Part shown: piece after piece, positions 57,405 through 64,000 of the stretch
How positions within the stretch are numbered: the stretch's first letter is position 1
Layout: each line of letters starts with the position of its first letter
Origin: JBARKJ01 sp963698885
Lineage (GTDB): Bacteria > Nitrospirota > JACRHJ01
Assembly: GCA_963698885.1 (NCBI GenBank)
Contig: CAVOSJ010000003.1
Span: forward strand, 682,001 to 746,000
DNA: 64,000 bases
Direction: 5' to 3'
Program-made: the position numbers and the translations under genes
The notes under the pieces: generated by a model
What the model was told of the DNA's origin: nothing
Seen by the model: the letters and a program-made list of their open reading frames with translations, nothing else
Databases searched by the model: none

Positions 57405-58874
57405 TTATTCTTCCCCGGGGCTAACAGGCAGCCAGAGCGCCGAACCCTTCCTGTTTATAAGAAGGAGTACCGCGGCGCCCTTTTTGAGAGTATTAACCTC
57501 GGCATTATACTCCTTCACGTTCCTGACGGGCTTCCTGTTAATCTCGGTTATCACGTCGCCCCTCTGAAGACCGGACTCGTCCGCCACGCTCCCCGGGTCC
57601 ACCATGACCACTATTACACCCGTGGCGTTCGGCTCCAGTCCCAGCCTGTCGATAAGTTCGGGAGTGAGGTCCTGGACGGTCACGCCCGTAAGCGCCGTAG
57701 CCGTAGCCGTCTTCTCGGCCTGCCCCGCTAACGCTTCCTTGGGCAACTCTCCCACGGTCACGGTAATGCTCTCTTTCTTTTGATTCCTTATTATTTCCAC
57801 CTTTATCTTGCTGCCGACCGCGGTAGAGGCGGCCAAGTTCCTTAAGTGCCCGGAATCCTGAACTTCTTTGCCATTAAACTCTATAATCACGTCTCCCTGC
57901 TTGAAACCGGCCTTCTCGGCGGGGCTCCCCTTAACGACCTCGCCAACCAGCGCCCCTTCGCCCACCGGGACGCCAAATTGCCTGGATAACTCCGGGGTTA
58001 CGTCCTGCACCGATACTCCCAGCCAGCCCCTGACCACCTTACCCGTGCGGATCAGGCTTTCCATAACCTGCTTGGCCATCCTCGACGGCACCGCGAAACC
58101 TATCCCCTGATAGCCTCCCGTGCGCGAGAATATGGCGGTATTGATGCCTACCAGTTCACCGCGCATGTTGACGAGCGCACCGCCGGAGTTGCCGGGGTTT
58201 ATCGCGGCGTCCGTCTGGATAAAGTCTTCGTAATCCTCAATGCCGATGTTGGCGCGGCCCACCGCGGAGATTATCCCCATCGTTACCGACTGGGTAAGCC
58301 CGAAGGGAGACCCGACCGCCATGACCATCTCGCCAGCCCGGAGTTTATCGGAATCGCCCCAGGTTATCGCCGGGAGGTCCTTTTCGTCTATTTTTATCAC
58401 CGCCACGTCGCTCCTGGAATCGGCGCCTATCAGCTTTGCCTTGAATTCCCGCTTGTTCGGCAGGACGACCTTTATCTCGCTGGCCCCCTCGATCACGTGG
58501 TTATTCGTGATTATATATCCGTCGGAAGAGACTATGACGCCGGAGCCTAAGCTCCTCTCCTTGAACTCTTTATGATGTTCCGGTACTCCGAAGAACTTGT
58601 GGAAGGGGTCCTCGAAGAACGGATTTAATTGGTCTTCCGGCTTTACCGTCTTGGTTGTGGAAATATTTACGACAGTGGGCGTAACCTGCGACGCCACGTC
58701 GGCAAGGGCGTCCGAGATCTGGGTAAGCGCGGGAGATACTTTAAAAGGTTTGTCTTTCTGCGCCCTGCCGATATTCATTATATCGAGACGTGATGATATT
58801 ATAAGTCCGGAAGCGACTCCAAGCGTAAGGAGCACGATTACCCCTAACCACGTTACAAGCCTTTTATGACCCAA
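57405..58874 (-). CDS. Periplasmic serine protease of the DegP/DegQ (HtrA) family
   Basis: A 489-residue Do-type protease: membrane anchor or signal (about 7-27), trypsin-like domain with His126 (TNNHVIEG), Asp156 (SRSDVAVIK) and Ser230 (INPGNSGGAL), then two PDZ domains (about 280-375 and 395-485). It degrades or chaperones misfolded envelope proteins. The start is TTG with GGAGG 8 bases upstream. It has its own promoter. No link to the ECF sigma system is visible in position. Confidence 0.92.
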   Translation of the reverse strand: MGHKRLVTWLGVIVLLTLGVASGLIISSRLDIMNIGRAQKDKPFKVSPALTQISDALADVASQVTPTVVNISTTKTVKPEDQLNPFFEDPFHKFFGVPEHHKEFKERSLGSGVIVSSDGYIITNNHVIEGASEIKVVLPNKREFKAKLIGADSRSDVAVIKIDEKDLPAITWGDSDKLRAGEMVMAVGSPFGLTQSVTMGIISAVGRANIGIEDYEDFIQTDAAINPGNSGGALVNMRGELVGINTAIFSRTGGYQGIGFAVPSRMAKQVMESLIRTGKVVRGWLGVSVQDVTPELSRQFGVPVGEGALVGEVVKGSPAEKAGFKQGDVIIEFNGKEVQDSGHLRNLAASTAVGSKIKVEIIRNQKKESITVTVGELPKEALAGQAEKTATATALTGVTVQDLTPELIDRLGLEPNATGVIVVMVDPGSVADESGLQRGDVITEINRKPVRNVKEYNAEVNTLKKGAAVLLLINRKGSALWLPVSPGEE

Positions 58875-58910
58875 TTGTATAACCTCCTTTAGTCATTTTT
58901 CCCTTCCAAA

Positions 58911-58939
58911 ATTATATCACCCGCTCCTCAAGAAGTAAA
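58911..58939 (-). promoter_or_regulatory. Sigma-70 promoter of the HtrA gene
   Basis: On minus, TTTACT (58934-58939) and a perfect TATAAT (58911-58916), 17 bases apart; the start of transcription would be near 58904, about 30 bases before the TTG start. Confidence 0.6.
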
Positions 58940-58953
58940 TAAGTTATTGAGTT

Positions 58954-59489
58954 TTACGGCAATTCCTGCCCTGGAGGGCGTACTTTGCAAACTCCCCGGA
59001 GGTTCCGGTAGCGGCCATCCAGGTCGAGGCCGTACCCTACGAGGAACTGGTCCTCCACCAGAAAACCGGTATAGTCCGGATTAATCGCCGCGGTCCTCCT
59101 GGCCCGCTTGTCCAGGAGGGCGCAAACCTTTAATGTTTTTGGATTCCCTGCCTTCAGCCTCTGGATGATAACGCTCAAAGTCAGCCCCGTGTCAACGATA
59201 TCCTCCACTACCAGGACGTCCCTTCCCTTCACGTCCGCCTTTAGCCAGCAATCTACCTCCAACTCTCCGGACTCTCCGTCCCGGAGCCGTAACTCTTTAC
59301 TTTCAGGAAATCCACCTCTACCGGCACCTTAAGCTCCCGGATTAAATCGGAAAAAAAGATAACCGAGCCGTTCAGGACGCAGACGGCCAGGATCTCTCCC
59401 CCCGCGTAGTCGCGGTTTAGTTCCGTCCCGAGCCGCCTGACCGCCTCCGCTATTTCGCAAGGAGATATTACTTCCGCCAGTTCTCCCAT
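58954..59489 (-). CDS. hpt: Hypoxanthine phosphoribosyltransferase, frameshifted in this sequence
   Basis: Part 1 (from ATG 59489 behind GGGAG) reads LAVCVLNGSVIFFSDLIREL and VDFLKVKSYGSGTES, then falls off frame. Part 2 resumes as ELEVDCWLKADVKGRD and has the PRPP loop VVEDIVDTGLTL and the end YRNLRGVCKV. One base is missing near 59270 between GTES and GELEV. Joined length is about 178, normal for HPRT. It salvages hypoxanthine (or guanine) to IMP (or GMP). It lies between bioA and the HtrA gene on the same strand. Confidence 0.9.
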
Positions 59490-59520
59490 GTTCTCCCATG
59501 CTCCCGGCATGTTAATGCAT

Positions 59521-60862
59521 CTATGCCGTGGCTTTTATTATTGATTCTTCAGTGATTTTGCAAATTTTATTCAGTTCCGGCGGCGTGGATGAGAGCGGCG
59601 GCATCAGCACTATGACGTTTCCAAGCGGGCGGATTATAAGCCCAAGCCGCCTTGCCTCGGTTATAACCCGTATCCCTATTTTCTCCTGCAATGGATACGG
59701 CTCCTTCGTGTCCTTGTCCTTCACAAGCTCTATACCTGCCATGAGCCCCTTCCGGCGCACGTCCCCCACGTGAGGAAGCTTTTTAATGTTTTCCAGCCCC
59801 GCGGAAAGACCGGCCTCTTTTTCAGGTAGGAGTTGAAGCGTCTCGTCTTTCTCGAAAACGTCCAGATTCGCAAGCGCGGCGGCGCAGGCAAGGGGGTTCG
59901 CGGTATAGCTGTGACCGTGGAAAAAGGTTTTAAGCTGGGCATAGTCCCCCAGGAAAGCTTCATATATCTTCTCGGTAGTCATCGTGGCCGCGAGCGGCAG
60001 GTAGCCGCCGGTTATGCCCTTGGCGAGACAGAGAATATCCGGAGAGACCCTCTCGTGCTGACATGCGAATAATTGACCGGTCCTGCCGAAGCCGGTAGCG
60101 ACCTCGTCCAGGACGAGCAGGATATCATACTTATCGCAAAGCTCCCGCGCCCTCGTAAGATAGCCCGCCGGATGGACGATTATCCCCGCCGCGCCCTGTA
60201 CCAGCGGCTCCATCACCAGCGCCGAGATTTTGCCTTCATTTTCCCGCATCAGCCTTTCCAACTCGTCCGCGCAGGCCATGCCGCAGGAACTTCTCTCCAA
60301 CCCGAGCCCGCACCGGTAGCAGAACGGGGTCGCCGCCTTGACGGTTTGAAAGAGAAGTGGTTTAAAAATCTCGTGGAACAGCTCCATCCCTCCGACGCTG
60401 ACCGAACCGATGGTATCGCCGTGGTAGGCCTCCTTCAGGCAGAGGAAAAGCGGCCTGTCCTCGCCCTTTATGCTTCCAGTACTGGAAGGCCATTTTAAGA
60501 CCTATTTCGACGGCCGTGGAGCCGTTGTCGGAATAAAATACCCGTTTAAGCCCCTCCGGCGCTATATTGACCAGCCTCTCGGCCAACTCGATCCCGGGGG
60601 GGTGGGACAGCCCCAGGAACGTGGAATGGGAGATGGTTTTCACCTGCCTTATGATTGCGTCGTCTATCTCTTTCCTTCTATGCCCGTGTACATTCACCCA
60701 GAGCGAGGAGACGCCGTCAAAATAGCGTTTCCCATCAATGTCATAGAGATAGTTCCCCTTGCCTTTCTCGATTATAAGCGGCTCCCCGGCCTCCCAATCC
60801 CTCATCTGGGTAAACGGGTGCCAGAGGTATTTCTTGTCTTTCTCCGAAAGCGGGATATCCAA
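59521..60862 (-). CDS. bioA: Adenosylmethionine-8-amino-7-oxononanoate transaminase, frameshifted in this sequence
   Basis: The N-terminal part (TTG 60862 behind AGGAG) has YLWHPFTQMRDWEAGEPLII, LWVNVHGHRRKEID and VFYSDNGSTAVEIGLKMAFQ. After KHK the frame breaks; read one base on it continues GEDRPLFLCLKEAYHGDTIG, then DEVATGFGRTG and the PLP lysine in LAKGITGGYLPLA, ending at 59521. Removing one base of AAAGGG (60464-60469) restores about 446 residues. It makes diaminopelargonate in biotin synthesis, with S-adenosylmethionine as amino donor. No other bio gene is in the window. Confidence 0.93.
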
Positions 60863-60896
60863 GCGAACTCCTTATTTAGATTTAAAATTAGATTTA

Positions 60897-60925
60897 AATT
60901 AATACAAATGGGCGCTTCTTGTCAA
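60897..60925 (-). promoter_or_regulatory. Putative sigma-70 promoter of bioA
   Basis: On minus, TTGACA (60920-60925) followed after 17 bases by TTAATT (60897-60902), or TAATTT one base on. The AT-rich stretch leads directly to the bioA ribosome site. The 193-base gap to the methyltransferase gene holds no other feature I can support. Confidence 0.5.
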
Positions 60926-61055
60926 GGAAGAGCCCGTTTATCGCTTTTCTGAAAGGCGATGGTTTTCGCGGAAGGCTCGGCGCAGTTCGGGAAGAAGGTT
61001 TTTTTTACAGGGACGTGCAGTCGATGAGCTCGAATATCGTCTATTATACGGTTCC

Positions 61056-62051
61056 TTAGGGTCTGGTCCCCTCCACCAGCACCGAGCGGTCATGGAGCCT
61101 TCTGGCATTAATCTTCCCGAACCCCGATTCCTTCAGCCAGTTTTTAAGCTCGCTTATTGTAAACGTGCGTCCGGCGTTCTGAACGAGCATGTTAATAGCG
61201 AAAACCAGCGGCGGCGGAGGCGAGAACCTGTCGTCGTTCAGGGCATTTTCGTTTATGACGACCCTCCCGCCGGGACGCAGGATGCTGAAGACTTTTTTAA
61301 GAAGCCCCTTCGCCTTCTCGTCCGGCGCCGCGTGAAGGACCTGGGAAAGAAGGGCCATATCGAAGTCGCCGCCAATCCCGAGTTCATCCACGTCAAAGAA
61401 GGCGCACTCGGCAAGTTTCACCCTCCTGCCCATCCCATATTTCTTCACGTACTCGCGCGCCACTTTGACAGTATTGGGATAGTCCGCGAGGACGAAGCTG
61501 ATGTCCGGATGCTTCCTTCCTATCGTGATAGGATACACGCCCGGCCCTCCGCCGATGTCCGCGAATTTCCTGACACCGGACAGGTCCATCTCTTCCACGA
61601 ACATTTGAGCCGTGGGGCGGCCTACCTCAAACATACCGCAGATAAAGGCCCTGTTCTCCTTTTTATCCGACAGGAGTTTTGAAGGCGCCTTTCTCTTAGG
61701 CCTGCCTTTTTTAACCACCTTGTCAAGGTTTCCCCATGACTCGTAAAGGTGGTTCATATGGCTGAATATGCAGGACAGGCTCTCATCCGAGTCTTTGCCC
61801 AGGTGCTCGTTTACTTCCGGGGTATTGTAGAGTTTCCCTCTTTTAATCTCAAGGAGCTTCAAGCCCACCAGCGCCCCGAGGAGCATCTCTGCCGCCTCCC
61901 GGTCCAGGCTTAAGGCGCTCGATACCTCGTCCGCGCTCAGACCCTTCCCGGCAAGCAGTTTAAATATCCCCAGCTCGTTCGCCGCCAGAAGTATCTTTGC
62001 GGACTGATATCCGGACGCCATCGCCCGGAGTTTTTCCCGGTCCATGCCCAT
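61056..62051 (-). CDS. SAM-dependent O-methyltransferase with dimerisation domain
   Basis: A 331-residue protein of the plant-type O-methyltransferase family (hydroxyindole/caffeate OMT-like). The N-terminal winged-helix dimerisation domain (about 10-95; LAANELGIFKLLAGKGLSAD) is followed by the SAM site FADIGGGPGVYPITIGRKHP near 165 and the DMALLSQVLHAAPDEKAKGL stretch, where His in VLHA is near the usual catalytic site. Substrate unknown. It begins right at the stop of the MBL gene, so the two are probably co-transcribed. Confidence 0.82.
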   Translation of the reverse strand: MGMDREKLRAMASGYQSAKILLAANELGIFKLLAGKGLSADEVSSALSLDREAAEMLLGALVGLKLLEIKRGKLYNTPEVNEHLGKDSDESLSCIFSHMNHLYESWGNLDKVVKKGRPKRKAPSKLLSDKKENRAFICGMFEVGRPTAQMFVEEMDLSGVRKFADIGGGPGVYPITIGRKHPDISFVLADYPNTVKVAREYVKKYGMGRRVKLAECAFFDVDELGIGGDFDMALLSQVLHAAPDEKAKGLLKKVFSILRPGGRVVINENALNDDRFSPPPPLVFAINMLVQNAGRTFTISELKNWLKESGFGKINARRLHDRSVLVEGTRP

Positions 62052-62822
62052 TTATTGTTTCTCCTGTATTTCTATCACCATGCCGTCATATGCCAGCTCG
62101 ACGCCGGAGGGCATTTCCTTCATCACGGTCTCGTAATCGAACCCATGCGCCATGTGAGTGAATATCGCCCTCTTAGGCTTCAATATCTCCACGTACTGCA
62201 TCGCCTGCGAGATCGTCACGTGCGCCGGATGAGGTTCCGTCCGAAGGGCCTCAAGCACCATCACGTCAAGGCCTTTCAGGAGGTCCATGGACTCCTCCGG
62301 TATTTCGCTGAAATCCGTGACGTATGCGAAATCGCCGAAACGGTATCCGAATATCGGCAGGTCCCCGTGCATCACCTCGACGGGGATTACCTTCAACCCG
62401 AAAAGGTCGAAAGGTTCCTCGATCTCGTTCGTCGTCAGGTTCGGCTGCCAGCCGGGCTTTCCCTGCAGGACGAATATGTATTTGAAATTATCCCGAAGCA
62501 CCTTCAGGGTTTCCGGGCTTCCGTAGCACGGGATGGATGAGCCCTGGAGCCAGTTGAACCGCCTGAGCTCGTCGATTCCGTTTATGTGTTCCGCGTGCGG
62601 ATGGGTATAAACGACGGCATCGATATGCTCGACCCCGTTGGCGATCGACTGCGCCCGGAGGTCGGTGGCCGTGTCCACCAGGACGTTTTTATCATCCCAT
62701 GATACTAATATGGACGAGCGCAGCCTCTTGTTCCTGGGGTCGGAGGACTGGCATACGGGGCATTTGCAGGCGATCATCGGCACGCCGAAAGACGTGCCGC
62801 AACCCAAGATGGTAATTTTCAT
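62052..62822 (-). CDS. MBL-fold hydrolase (PhnP-like) with variant HxHxEH motif
   Basis: A 256-residue metallo-beta-lactamase-fold protein: GCGTSFGVPMIACKCPVC at the start (Cys residues as in PhnP-like members), then the metal motif His74-x-His76-x-Glu78-His79 (THPHAEHINGIDELR), where Glu replaces the usual Asp. Later metal residues: VMHGDLP, VTDFSE and FTHMAHG. Members are phosphodiesterases acting on cyclic phosphates or similar. ATG at 62822. The gene is divergent from the aldehyde dehydrogenase gene. Confidence 0.85.
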   Translation of the reverse strand: MKITILGCGTSFGVPMIACKCPVCQSSDPRNKRLRSSILVSWDDKNVLVDTATDLRAQSIANGVEHIDAVVYTHPHAEHINGIDELRRFNWLQGSSIPCYGSPETLKVLRDNFKYIFVLQGKPGWQPNLTTNEIEEPFDLFGLKVIPVEVMHGDLPIFGYRFGDFAYVTDFSEIPEESMDLLKGLDVMVLEALRTEPHPAHVTISQAMQYVEILKPKRAIFTHMAHGFDYETVMKEMPSGVELAYDGMVIEIQEKQ

Positions 62823-62831
62823 AATAAAAAT

Positions 62832-62867
62832 ACTATAACAAAAAAGTTTTCTCTGCGAAAGTATAAT
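62832..62867. promoter_or_regulatory. Divergent promoter region, -10 boxes only
   Basis: The 85-base gap between the divergent MBL and dehydrogenase genes has TATAGT on minus (62832-62837) and TATAAT on plus (62862-62867). No good -35 boxes are seen at the right distance, so these are weak calls. Confidence 0.35.
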
Positions 62868-62907
62868 CTATTTGTTATATTTTAAGTAGGCACAGGAGAC
62901 CATAACC

Positions 62908-64000
62908 GTGGAAATTATAAAGAACTTCATCGATGGCGAGTGGATAGAATCGTCAAACGGCGACAGCTTCGACAGCACGAACCCCGCCGACCGGCGCGAT
63001 ACGGTGGGCGTGGTGACGAAGAGCGGGACTTCGGATGTGGATAAGGCGTTTGACGCGGCGACGCGGGCATTCCGAAGTTGGCGGCTTGTGCCCGCGGCGA
63101 AGAGGGGGGAGATACTTTTCCGGGCGGCTGAAGGCCTCCGGCAGGACAAGACGCGTCTTGGCGAACTGGTTACGCGGGAAATGGGCAAGGTAAAGCTTGA
63201 GGGCCTTGGCGACGTACAGGAAGCGATAGATATCGGGTATTACATGGCGGGCGAGGGCAGGAGGCTCTCAGGTGAGACCGTACCGTCCGAGCTTAAGGAT
63301 AAAGACATCAAAACCGTGCGCGAGCCTGTGGGAATATTTTCAATTATCACACCCTGGAACTTCCCGATAGCCATCCCGGCATGGAAGCTGTTTTCCGCGT
63401 TAATCGCCGGGAACACCGTCGTCTTCAAACCCAGCAAGTTCACGCCCGTGTGCGCAACGGAATTCGTCCGCAAGCTGGAGGCCGCGGGGCTTCCGAAGGG
63501 CGTCCTGAATTTGATCCACGGCACGGGAGGCGATATAGGGGAATACCTGGCCACCCACCCCCTTGCTTCCGGCCTGTCTTTCACCGGCTCCTCGGCAGTG
63601 GGAGAATCGCTTGATTTCTAAATGCGCGAGGCCCGGGCACGCCATAGCCTGCGAGATGGGCGGCAAGAACGCCATAATCGTGATGGATGACGCGGACCTT
63701 GATTTAGCGGTGGAAGGGGCGATCTGGGGCGGGTTCGGCACTGCCGGCCAGCGGTGCACCGCCGCGTCGAGGGTTATCATCCACAAGGACGTTTACGGCT
63801 CGTTCAAGGAAAAGTTCATAGCCGCGGCAAAGGGCCTGAAACTCGGGAACGGTCTTTTCCCAGGGACAGACGTCGGGCCGCTCGCATCGGACGAACAGCT
63901 TACAAAGGTCCAGCATTATGTCCAGATAGGCAGGCAGGAGGGGGTGAATATCGCCTTCGGCGGACAGCATCTGACACACGGCGACCTTGGGTACGGCTAC
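62908..64000 (+). CDS. NAD(P)-dependent aldehyde dehydrogenase, frameshifted, cut by the window end
   Basis: From GTG 62908 (AGGAG upstream) the frame reads FIDGEWIESSNGDSFDSTNP, TPWNFPIAIPAWKLFSALIA and LSFTGSSAVG, then stops at 63619-63621. One frame over it continues without break: KCARPGHAIACEMGGKNAII (catalytic Glu), GQRCTAASRVI (catalytic Cys) and on to the window edge. One base is missing near 63600. About 364 residues are visible of an expected 480-500. The full-length N-terminus resembles KGSA/aldehyde dehydrogenases of the alpha-ketoglutaric or 2,5-dioxovalerate type, but the substrate cannot be told. Confidence 0.85.

Overview
This window is a stretch of bacterial chromosome, GC-rich apart from one AT-rich island near 49.5-50.7 kb. 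Nearly all of it is coding, and its core is the translation/transcription gene block. An ArnT-like membrane glycosyltransferase, a Spy/CpxP-like periplasmic protein, an ECF sigma factor and a DegQ-type protease point to a Gram-negative-type cell envelope. hypA, hypB and hypF point to a [NiFe] hydrogenase elsewhere in the genome. The phylum cannot be fixed by reading alone; a Desulfobacterota/Nitrospirota-like or candidate-phylum lineage is my best guess (inference).

Layout. 1-7.8 kb: accessory envelope genes (end of a family 2 glycosyltransferase, csbD with a perfect consensus promoter, a semialdehyde-type dehydrogenase, a YncE-like propeller, a Spy-like protein, a small membrane protein and ECF sigma gene in a compact cnrYXH-like array, a frameshifted secreted Gly/Arg-rich protein, an ArnT-like glycosyltransferase). 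8-14.5 kb (+ strand): NYN-domain protein, hypA-hypB-hypF, hisS, a YfcE-type phosphoesterase and an HD-domain protein, closed by a bidirectional terminator. 14.5-47.8 kb (- strand): one continuous array, read right to left: tRNA-Thr, tufB, rpmG, tRNA-Trp, secE, nusG, rplKAJL, rpoBC, then str (rpsLG, fusA, tuf), S10, spc and alpha operons to rplQ. 47.8-49.5 kb: tRNA genes with a TPR/metallopeptidase gene lodged among them. 49.5-50.7 kb: the AT-rich island without a recognisable gene. 50.7-62.8 kb (- strand): rlmB, cysS, cysE, ispF, ispD, PIN-TRAM protein, degQ-type protease, hpt, bioA, an O-methyltransferase and an MBL hydrolase. The window ends inside an aldehyde dehydrogenase gene on the + strand.

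The order PIN/TRAM-ispD-ispF-cysE-cysS-rlmB-...-secE-nusG-rplKAJL-rpoBC-rpsLG-fusA-tuf-S10-spc-alpha is the same backbone known from Bacillus, here in an apparently Gram-negative genome. Many of these genes also start with TTG or GTG behind strong GGAGG sites.

A caution governs the reading: about fifteen single-base indels break otherwise intact genes (hypF twice, HD protein, rplQ, rplE, rpoC, tufB, the TPR/peptidase gene three times, hpt, bioA, the last dehydrogenase, the secreted protein twice). rpoC and rplE are essential, so most of these are probably sequence errors, not true pseudogenes. Broken genes are therefore given as whole loci with the break located. No CRISPR array, insertion sequence, rRNA gene or prophage was seen. 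I found no clearly new multi-gene system; the best leads are the cnrYXH-like ECF module, the AT-rich island, and the disordered Arg-rich extensions on RlmB and CysE.
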